The notes under the pieces are model-generated. The model was not told the origin of the DNA. It did no database searches and saw nothing but the letters and a program-made list of their open reading frames with translations. A stretch of 64,000 nt of DNA from Thermohalobaculum sp951813525 (GTDB taxonomy: Bacteria > Pseudomonadota > Alphaproteobacteria > Rhodobacterales > Rhodobacteraceae): NCBI GenBank assembly GCA_951813525.2, contig CATOTJ020000001.1:310001-374000 (forward strand), written 5' to 3'. The position numbers and the translations under genes were made by a program. Positions 45,365-53,381 of this stretch are shown piece by piece (position 1 is the stretch's first letter; each line of letters begins with the position of its first letter).

Positions 45365-47518
45365 GTGACCACGCTGCCGGAAAACACACCGCCGGAAACC
45401 ACGCCGCCGGAAACCACGCCTGCCCCCAAGGGGGCGGGGCCTGCGCCCGCCAAAGGCGGCGCGCAACGCTGGCACCGCCGCGCCCGCGCCCTGACCGGCA
45501 TCGCCGCAATCGCGCTGGCCGGGTGGCTGGCGCTGGACACCTGGATCGCAACCGCGGACATCCCCGATCTGGACCCGCAGGTCTCGACAACCGTCCTGGA
45601 CCGGGAAGGGCGCCTACTGCGCGCCTATCAGGTCGATGACGGTCGCTGGCGGCTTCCGGTGGACGTCGCCGATGTCGACAAAGGCTATATCGACCAGCTT
45701 CTCGCCTATGAAGACAGCCGCTTTTATCGCCATTCCGGCGTCGATCTTTTGGCTCTGGCCCGGGCCGGGGGACAGGCGCTGATCAACGGCCGGGCCGTTT
45801 CCGGTGCATCCACGCTGACCATGCAGGTTGCGCGCCTGCTGCGCGAAAGCCCGACGCGCAGCATCGGTGCCAAGCTGGAACAGATCCGTCTGGCCTGGGC
45901 TTTGGAACGGCGCCTGACAAAAGATCAGATCCTGACGCTTTATCTGACCCTGGCCCCGTTTGGCGGCAATATCGAAGGTGTGCGCGCCGCCAGCCTGACC
46001 TGGTTCGGCAAGGAACCGCGCCGCCTGACCCCGGCGGAAGCCGCTCTGCTTGTCGCCCTGCCGCAATCGCCGAATTCCCGCCGCCCTGACCGCGCACCCG
46101 ACCGCGCCCGCGCTGCCCGTGGCCGTGTCCTGGCCCGGGCCGTTGCCAAGGGCGTTCTTGATCAGGGCGAGGCGGAGGCCGCAGGAACCGAGGCCGTTCC
46201 TGCCAAACGCCTCGACTTTCCGCAACTCAGCCCGCACCTGGCCGACCGCACAAGGCGGGCCGCTCCCAGCGAGACCCAGCACCGCCTGTCCATCGACCGC
46301 GACCTGCAAAACAGCATCGAGGAACTGGTCCGCGCCCGCATAACGGCCCAGCGTCCCGGCGTTTCCGTTGCGATCATTGTGGCGGATCACGGGACCGGCG
46401 AAATCCTCGCCTCGCTCGGGTCTCCCGGCCTCGATTTCAAATCGCGCTATGGCTTCATCGACATGACACAGGCAATCCGATCGCCCGGATCGGCTCTGAA
46501 GCCGCTGATCTATGGTCTGGCCTTCGAAAATGGCGTCGCCCACCCGTCCAGCCTGGTCGAGGACCGCCCGACCAGTTTCGCAGGCTATGTCCCGACCAAT
46601 TTCGACGATGGCTATCACGGGACAATCACCGTGCGCGCTGCCCTGCAACGGTCGCTGAATGTGCCTGCCGTTATTCTGCTGGATGCCGTTGGCCCGGCAC
46701 AAATGCTGGCCCGGATGCGCCGCGCCGGGATGCGCACGGCCCTGCCGCCCGGCAAGGCGCCCGGCCTTGCCATCGGGCTTGGCGGCATCGGCACACGGCT
46801 GCAAGATCTGGTCGCGCTTTATGCGTCCATCGCCCGGGGCGGACAGGCCGTTCACCTGACCACCGTCCCGGCCGCGAAACCCAGGTCCCGCGCGGCATCT
46901 GGCAAAGGCGCCCGTGTTCTCGCCCCCGGTGCCGCCTGGCATGTCGCCGATGTGCTGGCCGGGGCGCCGGCCCCGCTGGCAGCGCGCAACGGGCAACTCG
47001 CCTTCAAGACCGGCACGTCCTATGGCTATCGCGATGCCTGGGCCATCGGCTTTGATGGGCGCCATGTCATCGGCGTCTGGGTCGGGCGGCCCGATGCGGC
47101 GCCCGTTCCCAAAATCACCGGCATCAAGACCGCGGCCCCCCTGCTGTTCCAGGCCTTTTCCCGCCTGAAACCCAAGGCCGAGCCGCTGCGCCCGCCGCCC
47201 GGCGATGTTCTGATCGTCACCAATGCCGAATTGCCCGCGCCGCTGCGCCATGTGCGCACGCCGGGCCGGGCCGCCGCGACCGGGCCGGAAATCGCCTTTC
47301 CCCCGAACGGCGCCAGGGTTGCGGTCGGTAACGGCGCGCTGGCGCTCAAAGTCCGCTCGGGCCGCCCGCCGTTCACCTGGCTGGTCAACGGTGTCCCGGT
47401 CGAGACGCAATCGCTGGAACGCGAAATTGCCTGGCGCCCAAATGGCCCGGGCTTTGTCGGCATCTCGGTCATCGACGCCTTGGGCGAGGCTGCCCGCGCC
47501 CGCGTCTTCGTCGAGTAA
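45365..47518 (+). CDS. pbpC: Penicillin-binding protein 1C
   Basis: A 717-residue bifunctional murein synthase. The N-terminal membrane anchor (about 45-65) is followed by the GT51 glycosyltransferase (LAYEDSRFYRHSGVD, SGASTLTMQVARLL). The transpeptidase has Ser-Lys in SPGSALKPLIYG, RSLN and FKTGTSYGYRDAWA (KTG box). The C-terminal BiPBP_C domain (about 620-717) is present. I set the start at GTG 45365; the frame is open to 45164 inside the A2M gene, but the product would not look like PBP1C. The start lies four bases after the A2M stop, so translation is coupled; the two are a known pair in wall repair and defence. Confidence 0.93.
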   Translation: MTTLPENTPPETTPPETTPAPKGAGPAPAKGGAQRWHRRARALTGIAAIALAGWLALDTWIATADIPDLDPQVSTTVLDREGRLLRAYQVDDGRWRLPVDVADVDKGYIDQLLAYEDSRFYRHSGVDLLALARAGGQALINGRAVSGASTLTMQVARLLRESPTRSIGAKLEQIRLAWALERRLTKDQILTLYLTLAPFGGNIEGVRAASLTWFGKEPRRLTPAEAALLVALPQSPNSRRPDRAPDRARAARGRVLARAVAKGVLDQGEAEAAGTEAVPAKRLDFPQLSPHLADRTRRAAPSETQHRLSIDRDLQNSIEELVRARITAQRPGVSVAIIVADHGTGEILASLGSPGLDFKSRYGFIDMTQAIRSPGSALKPLIYGLAFENGVAHPSSLVEDRPTSFAGYVPTNFDDGYHGTITVRAALQRSLNVPAVILLDAVGPAQMLARMRRAGMRTALPPGKAPGLAIGLGGIGTRLQDLVALYASIARGGQAVHLTTVPAAKPRSRAASGKGARVLAPGAAWHVADVLAGAPAPLAARNGQLAFKTGTSYGYRDAWAIGFDGRHVIGVWVGRPDAAPVPKITGIKTAAPLLFQAFSRLKPKAEPLRPPPGDVLIVTNAELPAPLRHVRTPGRAAATGPEIAFPPNGARVAVGNGALALKVRSGRPPFTWLVNGVPVETQSLEREIAWRPNGPGFVGISVIDALGEAARARVFVE

Positions 47519-47566
47519 ACGTCCAACGCTAACCGGGCGTCCGGCCCGCCACGCTCAATTCAGGAG

Positions 47567-47675
47567 GGCCAAAGCCAGCCACCCTTACTTCCGGCCGGCC
47601 AAAGCCCGCAGACCCTATTTCCTACGGGCCAAAGCCCGCAGACCCTATTTCCTACGGGCCAAAGCCCGCCCGCCT
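47567..47675. repeat. 30-bp tandem repeat, about 3.6 units
   Basis: A GGCCAAAGCC core recurs at 30-base steps (cores ending GGCC at 47570, 47600, 47630 and 47660). The two middle units are identical, with the first diverged and the last incomplete. The array fills the gap between the converging pbpC and dehydratase genes. The period is a multiple of three, so an accidental open frame runs through it, but nothing supports coding. Confidence 0.85.
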
Positions 47676-47698
47676 AAATCGGCACGGCCCCAGGCCGA

Positions 47699-49477
47699 TC
47701 AGTGATTGTCGCGCTCCAAAATCTCCGATGTCCGGCGGTACCGCGTCGCAAACTCCAGGCACCCCCCATCCGAGAAATGCCCGACATGGGCGCGCTGCAA
47801 TTCCTGCCACGGTGTGTGGTGCGTCAACTCCGGCGGCGTCCAGGCGTCGCGGCGCGCCTGCCATTCATCGGCGGGCACCAGCGCATCCATCGTCCCGCTC
47901 CGAATATCCAGCCGGACCATGTCCCCTGTCTTCAGAAACGCCAATCCGCCCCCGATCGCGGCCTCGGGCGAAGCGTTCAGGATCGACGGGCTTTCCGATG
48001 TCCCTGACTGGCGCCCATCGCCAATGGTCGGCAGGTGCTGGATACCCGCGGCGATCAACGCATCGGGCGGCTGCATATTCACGACCTCGGCACCGCCGGG
48101 ATAACCGATCGGACCAACCCCGCGGATGAACAACATGCAATTCTCGTCAATCGCAAGATCCGGGTTGTTGATGTTGTCGTGATAATCCTCCGGCCCCTCG
48201 AAAACGATGGCCCGTGCCTCGCAAATCCCTTCCGACCCAGGCCGCGACAGAAACTTCTCCTGGAACTGCGCCGAAATCACCGATGTCTTCATCAACGCGG
48301 AATCGAACAGATTGCCCGACACGACCAGAAAGCCCGACTTTTCGCGCATCGGTGCGTCCGGCGTCATGATCACATCATGGTTCTGCGACCGCTCCTCGGC
48401 GTAATCGTCGCCGACCGTGTTGCCCGAAACCCGAAGCGGCGAGCCGTCCAGCATCCCCGCCGCCAACAACTCGCCCATCACAGCCGCCGTGCCGCCTGCG
48501 CGCTGATAGTCCTCGCCCAGATACGTACCGGCGGGCTGCATGTTGACCAGCAGCGGCAACTCGTATCCGTGCTCCTGCCACTCCCGAACGTCCAACTCGA
48601 CACCTGCATGCCTGGCAATCGCGGCAAAATGGATCGGTGCATTGGTCGATCCGCCGATCGCCGTGTTGACGCGGATGACATTGTGCAGCGCCTCTTTGGT
48701 GATCACCTTGGACGGTGTCAGATCCTCGTGCGCCATCTCGACGATGCGCCGCCCGGTGTTATAGGCCGCTTCCATCCGTGCCCGCCACGGCGCCGGAATG
48801 TTTCCCGTCCCCGGCAACATCATGCCCAACGCCTCGGTCAGCGCATTCATGGTCGACGCCGTGCCCATCGTATTGCAGTGGCCCAGCGACGGCGCTGACG
48901 AGCAGATCCGCGCCAGAAACTCCGGATAATCGATCTCGCCTGCCGCCAATAACCGGCGCGATTCCCAAACGATCATACCGGACCCGGCCCGCTGGCCGCG
49001 CCACCAACCGTCCAGCATCGGCCCGCCGTTCAACGCAATCGCCGGGATATCCACCGTCGCCGCGCCCATGACCATGGCAGGCGTGGTCTTGTCGCAACCG
49101 GTCGTCAGCACAACTGCATCCAGCGGATAGCCCTGCAACACCTCGACCAGCGACAGATAGGCCAGGTTCCGGTCCAGCGCAGCGGTCGGGCGTTTGCCGG
49201 TTTCCTGAATCGGGTGGACCGGAAACTCCAGCGGGATCCCGCCCGCATCGCGGATGCCCGCCTTCACGCGATCGACCAGGAAGATATGTATCTTGTTGCA
49301 CGGGCTGATATCCGACCCGGTCTGCGCGATCCCGATAATCGGCTTGCCCGATTGCAGCTCCTCCAATGTAAACGCCTGGTTCTGGTATCTCTCCAGATAC
49401 AACGCCGTCATCGTCGGGTTTTCCGGGTTATCGAACCACTGGCGGCTGCGGAAACGGCCCTTGTGAAAGGCGGTCAT
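47699..49477 (-). CDS. IlvD/Edd-family dehydratase, probably for sugar acids
   Basis: A 592-residue Fe-S dehydratase. TGSDISPCNKIH and TTGCDKTTPAMVMGAA contain two of the cluster cysteines, SAPSLGHCNTMGTASTM the third. GSTNAPIHFAAIARHAG is a family block. The N-terminus (RSRQWFDNPENPTMTALYLERY) is that of the sugar-acid branch (L-arabinonate, xylonate) rather than the branched-chain amino-acid enzyme. It removes water from an aldonic acid to give a 2-keto-3-deoxy acid. It stands alone, convergent with pbpC; no transporter or aldolase is adjacent. The substrate is uncertain. Confidence 0.88.
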   Translation of the reverse strand: MTAFHKGRFRSRQWFDNPENPTMTALYLERYQNQAFTLEELQSGKPIIGIAQTGSDISPCNKIHIFLVDRVKAGIRDAGGIPLEFPVHPIQETGKRPTAALDRNLAYLSLVEVLQGYPLDAVVLTTGCDKTTPAMVMGAATVDIPAIALNGGPMLDGWWRGQRAGSGMIVWESRRLLAAGEIDYPEFLARICSSAPSLGHCNTMGTASTMNALTEALGMMLPGTGNIPAPWRARMEAAYNTGRRIVEMAHEDLTPSKVITKEALHNVIRVNTAIGGSTNAPIHFAAIARHAGVELDVREWQEHGYELPLLVNMQPAGTYLGEDYQRAGGTAAVMGELLAAGMLDGSPLRVSGNTVGDDYAEERSQNHDVIMTPDAPMREKSGFLVVSGNLFDSALMKTSVISAQFQEKFLSRPGSEGICEARAIVFEGPEDYHDNINNPDLAIDENCMLFIRGVGPIGYPGGAEVVNMQPPDALIAAGIQHLPTIGDGRQSGTSESPSILNASPEAAIGGGLAFLKTGDMVRLDIRSGTMDALVPADEWQARRDAWTPPELTHHTPWQELQRAHVGHFSDGGCLEFATRYRRTSEILERDNH

Positions 49478-49579
49478 GGTGGTTCTCCCCGTCGTAATTG
49501 TTTGATGCGGGCAGACTACACCTCAAATCCGAAGCCAACTCAATGGGCCAGATCGTTGCGGTCGGCACAGGATAGCATT

Positions 49580-49595
49580 AAATACGAATATCAAA
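49580..49595. promoter_or_regulatory. Candidate operator, site 1 (upstream of Rrf2 gene)
   Basis: AAATACGAATATCAAA lies 28 bases before the Rrf2-family start. A near-identical site (one base different) occurs upstream of the small membrane protein gene. The position and likeness suggest autoregulation by the Rrf2 protein. Confidence 0.55.
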
Positions 49596-49623
49596 GACGG
49601 TTTTTCATGAAGCTGGCAGAGAT

Positions 49624-50085
49624 ATGCAGATCACAAAATTCTCGGACTTTGCGCTGCGGGTGCTGATCCATCTGGCTGCCGCGGATGGCAAACGCGAAAC
49701 GGCGCGCCAGATCGCCGATATGCAGGGTGTCTCGTTCGCGCATCTGGCCAAGGTTTCGCAGTGGCTGGCGGCAGAAGGCTATGTCGACGGAACCCGCGGC
49801 CGCGGCGGCGGCATGGTTCTGGCGCGAACGCCCAAGGACATTTCCATCGGCGCCCTGCTGCGCAAATCCGAAGCCGGATCGGCGCTGGTTGAATGCCTGC
49901 GCGCCGATGGCGGCACCTGCCCCCTGACACCGGCTTGCGGCCTGACCGGTATTCTGGCCGGTGCGCAAGAGGCCTTCTTTGCCCATCTGGACGACACCAC
50001 ACTGGCCGATGTCATCGCCACGCGGCCCGCCGTTTTGAACCTGATTACTCAGATGGCCCGGCAGACCGAATGTAATACGCATTGA
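49624..50085 (+). CDS. Rrf2-family transcriptional regulator, NsrR-like
   Basis: A 153-residue winged-helix regulator. ITKFSDFALRVLIHLAAADG and the HTH ARQIADMQGVSFAHLAKVSQWL are typical; RGRGGGMVLAR is the wing. Three cysteines (CLRADGGTCPLTPACG) match the Fe-S-binding cluster of NsrR/IscR-type members, with spacing close to NsrR, the nitric-oxide sensor. Its neighbours (a small membrane protein and a truncated haemoglobin) fit a NO-stress regulon. A 16-bp motif sits upstream of both its own gene and the next one. IscR-like or other redox sensing cannot be excluded. Confidence 0.87.
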   Translation: MQITKFSDFALRVLIHLAAADGKRETARQIADMQGVSFAHLAKVSQWLAAEGYVDGTRGRGGGMVLARTPKDISIGALLRKSEAGSALVECLRADGGTCPLTPACGLTGILAGAQEAFFAHLDDTTLADVIATRPAVLNLITQMARQTECNTH

Positions 50086-50096
50086 CACATCGTATT
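50074..50096. promoter_or_regulatory. Dyad AATACG-N11-CGTATT overlapping the Rrf2 gene stop
   Basis: Perfect 6-bp arms around an 11-base centre, spanning the end of the Rrf2 gene just before the candidate operator at 50106. It may be a second regulator site or a short hairpin. Confidence 0.4.
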
Positions 50097-50105
50097 ATCA
50101 CTCAT

Positions 50106-50121
50106 AAATACGAATTTCAAA
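50106..50121. promoter_or_regulatory. Candidate operator, site 2 (upstream of small membrane protein)
   Basis: AAATACGAATTTCAAA, identical to site 1 except for one base, 20 bases before ATG 50142. The core CGA-A-TTT-C-AAA-A-TCG (50111-50125) is a near-perfect 15-bp palindrome. A weaker relative (AAAACGGTATTTCAAA, 12 of 16) lies at 52106 before the gene at 52137. Confidence 0.6.
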
Positions 50122-50141
50122 ATCGCATTACCGAGAACCCA

Positions 50142-50318
50142 ATGCCGATCCTGCTCACAGCGCTGAATACATTCCTTTGGCCCGGCAATCGCTATTGCGC
50201 ACGCATGGGTGACTCGCCCAGCGAAGACAGCGGCATGCTGCTCGGCTTCATCAACAGCGTTGTCTGGGGCTCCGTGCTGGGTATCGTCCTGGTGATCGCG
50301 CTCTGGAACGTGATGTGA
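50142..50318 (+). CDS. Small membrane protein, NO-response operon
   Basis: A 58-residue protein with one clear membrane helix (GFINSVVWGSVLGIVLVIALW) and a short polar N-terminal part. The start at 50142 (MPILLTALNTF) is chosen because it lies 20 bases after the candidate operator. The frame is open upstream to 50082 but overlaps the dyad and the Rrf2 stop. Its stop overlaps the GTG start of the truncated haemoglobin (GTGA), so the two are coupled. It might tether or assist the haemoglobin; no family recognised. Confidence 0.6.
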   Translation: MPILLTALNTFLWPGNRYCARMGDSPSEDSGMLLGFINSVVWGSVLGIVLVIALWNVM

Positions 50319-50788
50319 CGGCGATCCATCAGGCCAAGGCCGGGATCACCCGGGACGATATCCATACCGTCGTGACCGAATTCTATTCGCGCATCCGCGC
50401 GGAACCCCGGCTTGGCCCGATCTTCGAAAAACATATCGGGATCAGCGACAGCGATTGGGCGCCGCATCTCAACAAGATCCGTGATTTCTGGGCCAATGTG
50501 ATGCTGCGCGACCGCGCCTATCAGGGCAATCCGATGCAGGCCCATATGGCGGTGCCGGAAATCCAAGGCACCGATTTTGCGATCTGGCTGGACCTTTTCC
50601 AATCGACCGTCACGGATAGTCTGCCGCCCGCCAAAGCGCAGGTCTTCGACATCCTCGCCCGGCGGATCGGGAAAAGCCTGCGGATGGGTCTGGAACAAGC
50701 GCGCCCAGATGGCCCTCCGGCTTTCGCGGAATTTCAGGCACAGACCGGCCAACAGCCCCCGGATCAGGGCCTCTCGAAGGATCCATAA
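50315..50788 (+). CDS. Group III truncated haemoglobin
   Basis: A 157-residue haem protein. ITRDDIHTVVTEFYSRIRAEPRLGPIFEKHI is the opening helix set of truncated globins, WAPHLNKIRDFWANVMLRD the next, and YQGNPMQAHMAVP contains the proximal His. The form and length fit the group III (trHbP/Ctb) type, often tied to nitric-oxide or oxygen handling. The start is GTG 50315, overlapping the small membrane protein stop. A hairpin follows at 50799. Confidence 0.88.
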   Translation: MTAIHQAKAGITRDDIHTVVTEFYSRIRAEPRLGPIFEKHIGISDSDWAPHLNKIRDFWANVMLRDRAYQGNPMQAHMAVPEIQGTDFAIWLDLFQSTVTDSLPPAKAQVFDILARRIGKSLRMGLEQARPDGPPAFAEFQAQTGQQPPDQGLSKDP

Positions 50789-50798
50789 CCCCTCTCCC

Positions 50799-50824
50799 CA
50801 TCGTTCGCGCTTGTGCGACCGATG
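50799..50824 (+). terminator. Candidate hairpin after the truncated haemoglobin
   Basis: CATCGTTCGC and GCGACCGATG pair over ten positions with one mismatch and a 6-base loop, ten bases after the stop. No T run follows; it could end the NO-response operon or be an mRNA structure. Confidence 0.35.
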
Positions 50825-50884
50825 CTTGGGCGCCTAAAAATCAGCAGGGGGCGCCCGGCGCCTTGGATCTTAAAGAGGCGACCA

Positions 50885-51304
50885 ATGAAACTGACACTGC
50901 ACCATGTCAACGTAACTGGGGCCGACGTCCCGGCCATGGACCGGTTCTACGACAAAGTTCTGTTGCAGCAGAAAATTCCCGAAACGGGCGTTCTGCCGAC
51001 CCTGGACACCGACAATGTCCGGGTTCCCGTCGCATTCCGGACCGACGGTCAGATTCAGTTCCATCTGGCCAAACCCGACCCCGATCTCGGTGCCCGTCAG
51101 CACCAGACCATCAACCCCCTGGAACGCGGCCATATTGCCTTCCGCACGGATGATATCCAGGCGTTCAAGCAGCACCTGCAAGCCGAAGGGATCGAATACG
51201 CCGACTATGGCACGACCTTCACGCAGGGCTGGTATCAGATCTTTTTCCTCGACCCCGGCGGCACGGTGATCGAGGTGCATCAGGTTCTGGACGACACCGC
51301 ATGA
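50885..51304 (+). CDS. VOC-family (glyoxalase/dioxygenase superfamily) protein
   Basis: A 139-residue protein with the paired beta-alpha-beta-beta-beta fold. KLTLHHVNVTGAD carries the first metal-ligand-like His, ERGHIAFRTDDI the second, and IFFLDPGGTVIEVHQ the terminal Glu. These positions fit a metal site. It may be a glyoxalase, dioxygenase or resistance protein; the substrate is unknown. GAGG precedes ATG 50885. It overlaps the racemase-like gene by four bases. Confidence 0.82.
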   Translation: MKLTLHHVNVTGADVPAMDRFYDKVLLQQKIPETGVLPTLDTDNVRVPVAFRTDGQIQFHLAKPDPDLGARQHQTINPLERGHIAFRTDDIQAFKQHLQAEGIEYADYGTTFTQGWYQIFFLDPGGTVIEVHQVLDDTA

Positions 51305-52050
51305 CCGCAGCGCCGCGAGCCGGCCCGCCACAGCGCAACGCCCGGCAAAAGACCTATTACGGTGTCACGGTCGGTATCCTGATGGTCGACAGCACTTTTC
51401 AGCGCTTTGTCGGCGATATCGGAAATGCCCTGACATGGCCGTTCCCGGTGCAGTACAAAATCGTCCACGGCGCGACCCCGGCCGAGATGGTAAACCTGCA
51501 GGGCTCGGACGTGCTCGGTCCTTTCAAGGCGGCGGCGGACGAACTGATCGCCGACGGCGTCGATGGCATCGCGACGACCTGCGGGTTCCTGGCGCTTTAT
51601 CAAAAGGACCTGGCCCGGCATTGCCCGGTCCCGGTGGCCACCAGCGCCTTGCTGCAAGTGCCGATGGTCGAGCGTCTGATCCCGCCCGACCGCCGCGTGG
51701 GTGTGCTGACCTATTCGGCCCAGGCGATGACACAAGCCCATCTCGACGCCGTCGGCGTTGCCGCCGACACCCCCATTGCAGGCATGCCGCCCGATGGCGA
51801 ATTCTATCGCTGGATCATGCAGGGCGACGATCAGGTCCCGTTCGCAACGCTGCAGGGCGAGGTCATCGAAACCGCGACGGCCTTCACAGCGCAGAACCCG
51901 GATGTCGGCGCAATCGTGAACGAATGCACCAATCTCACCCCGTTCTCCGCCGACATCTCCCGCGCAACCGGAATGCCGGTTTTCGACATGGTCACCATGA
52001 TGCACTGGTTCAACATGGGCTTGCGGCCGAAAGCCTATCGCCAGGAATAA
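51301..52050 (+). CDS. Asp/Glu/hydantoin racemase-like protein
   Basis: A 249-residue protein of the aspartate/glutamate racemase superfamily. The two active-site cysteines are seen in GIATTCGFLALYQ and IVNECTNLTPFS, in the two halves of the fold. The N-terminal 20 residues are a short polar extension. Such proteins racemise amino acids or isomerise maleate- or hydantoin-like acids. Coupling to the VOC gene suggests a shared small catabolic route, which is inference. It ends with a 90-base gap to the next gene. Confidence 0.83.
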   Translation: MTAAPRAGPPQRNARQKTYYGVTVGILMVDSTFQRFVGDIGNALTWPFPVQYKIVHGATPAEMVNLQGSDVLGPFKAAADELIADGVDGIATTCGFLALYQKDLARHCPVPVATSALLQVPMVERLIPPDRRVGVLTYSAQAMTQAHLDAVGVAADTPIAGMPPDGEFYRWIMQGDDQVPFATLQGEVIETATAFTAQNPDVGAIVNECTNLTPFSADISRATGMPVFDMVTMMHWFNMGLRPKAYRQE

Positions 52051-52136
52051 ATCCGCCCAGGCTGTAACGTCTGTTACTTTCCGCAAGGTCAATTGAACGT
52101 ATTACAAAACGGTATTTCAAACACAAAGAGGCATTC

Positions 52137-53237
52137 ATGCTGACGCATCTGACAACCGAATGGGACAAGAAGACCTACTATGTCACCGCTGACACGCTGT
52201 TGAAGCTGGCCGACAGAATCGTCAACGCTGTTCCGGCCAAAACACCGGCGGCCGGCAACGGCACCTTCGCTGCGCCCTGGGTTCTGGACGGCGATCCCAA
52301 AACCTGGCTCGGTTTGGCTAAATCCTTGAAAATGAAGGACGAAAACTATTTCAATATCTGCGGCCGGTACGTCAAGAAACACGCCAACGGATATTACATG
52401 TCGGACGAAGGCGGTGTTCATGCCGATCCGCAAAAAACGGCATCCAAACCGTGGGGCGGCGCGAAAGGCCCCTCGTATCCAGAATACGCCAAACACTACC
52501 AAGCACAGGGAAAGGGCAATGTCGATTGGTCCAAGGACGAGGTCGCCAAGCTGCGCAAGGTCCTGATGGCCGATCCGGTGCAGGCCGCGATCGAAGCAAC
52601 GTCGCCAAACCCCAGGCCGGTCCTGGCCGCAACGCTGATGCTGGCCGAAGCCGCCCGCAATCCCAGATCCTTTGTGGTCAACATGATGCTGTTGGATCTG
52701 ATCGAATACAAACTGGGTTATGGAAAAATCGCCGACCCGCAATATGCCCCGGACGGCGACGGCGCTCCGGTCAAGAATCAAAAGTTCTACACGCTGGAAA
52801 AAGCGCTCTGGCATCCCGACGTTCTGGCCAAGCTGAAAAATGTCAGCAAACCGCAGAAGGGTTCGTCCGGAAAAGGGCTTAAGGGTATCGTCGACATCAC
52901 CACGGTCAAAGACCTGCACAATACCGGCGGCAAGCTGCCTGCGGCCATGACCGGATCGGGTTACAGCATGGTCCGCGACAACATCATGCCGGGCCAGATC
53001 TATACCCAGGCCAAGGAAGCCACATTGCTGATCCGGTGGATCTGTCAGATCTGGCGGTTCAACTTTCTGCGCAAAGGCGGCCTGACCCCGACGATGATCG
53101 AAGTTCTCTATCAGCACGTGGCCCCCGATCTGTCGGCCACATTCGATGCAAAGGACAAGTTGCCGGCGATCAAATCAAAGTTCCTGCAACAGCTTGGCGC
53201 CTTCATCAAAATCCGCGCCGACAGCTTCGCCCATTAG
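52137..53237 (+). CDS. Unrecognised cytoplasmic protein
   Basis: A 366-residue, Lys-rich protein with no signal peptide or membrane helix. GAGG lies before ATG 52137. The first 100 residues hold aromatic and charged pieces (DKKTYYVTADTLLKLADRIV, YVKKHANGYYMSDEGG), the middle is helical (VQAAIEATSPNPRPVLAATLMLAEAARN), and the end is a helical C-terminal region (RWICQIWRFNFLRKGGLTP). I recognise no domain. The upstream 90 bases carry a weak relative of the Rrf2 motif (52106), so it may belong to the same response. It ends near a REP-like palindrome. Confidence 0.6.
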   Translation: MLTHLTTEWDKKTYYVTADTLLKLADRIVNAVPAKTPAAGNGTFAAPWVLDGDPKTWLGLAKSLKMKDENYFNICGRYVKKHANGYYMSDEGGVHADPQKTASKPWGGAKGPSYPEYAKHYQAQGKGNVDWSKDEVAKLRKVLMADPVQAAIEATSPNPRPVLAATLMLAEAARNPRSFVVNMMLLDLIEYKLGYGKIADPQYAPDGDGAPVKNQKFYTLEKALWHPDVLAKLKNVSKPQKGSSGKGLKGIVDITTVKDLHNTGGKLPAAMTGSGYSMVRDNIMPGQIYTQAKEATLLIRWICQIWRFNFLRKGGLTPTMIEVLYQHVAPDLSATFDAKDKLPAIKSKFLQQLGAFIKIRADSFAH

Positions 53238-53250
53238 GGTCTCTTCCGGT

Positions 53251-53267
53251 CTGACCGATCCGGTCAG
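53251..53267. repeat. REP-like palindrome
   Basis: CTGACCG-ATC-CGGTCAG, perfect 7-bp arms, followed by GCGCC, 14 bases after the stop at 53237. It shares its design with the palindromes at 33075 and 60515. Confidence 0.5.
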
Positions 53268-53317
53268 GCGCCGCAAGGCTCCGACCACTCAACGCCTGAC
53301 GGCGCTCGATCCACCAC

Positions 53318-53341
53318 GACCGGCCTCCAAGCGGGCCGGTC
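53318..53341. terminator. Hairpin between convergent genes
   Basis: GACCGGCC (53318-53325) and GGCCGGTC (53334-53341) form a perfect 8-bp GC stem with an 8-base loop, 40 bases from the M20 stop. It could serve the M20 gene and the gene at 52137. Confidence 0.4.
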
Positions 53342-53381
53342 AGTTCCGCGCCGCCGCCAACCCCGCCCCGTCAGGGCCGGG

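Noticed and set aside
43573..45561. 662-codon open frame opposite the A2M/pbpC junction
   Set aside because: Shadow of two real genes; no motif or ribosome site.
45614..47410. 598-codon open frame opposite pbpC
   Set aside because: Shadow of the real gene, which carries all PBP1C motifs.
47223..47705. Open frame through the 30-bp tandem array, giving a repeated basic peptide
   Set aside because: It starts inside pbpC in another frame; the repeat period divisible by three explains the openness. No ribosome site.
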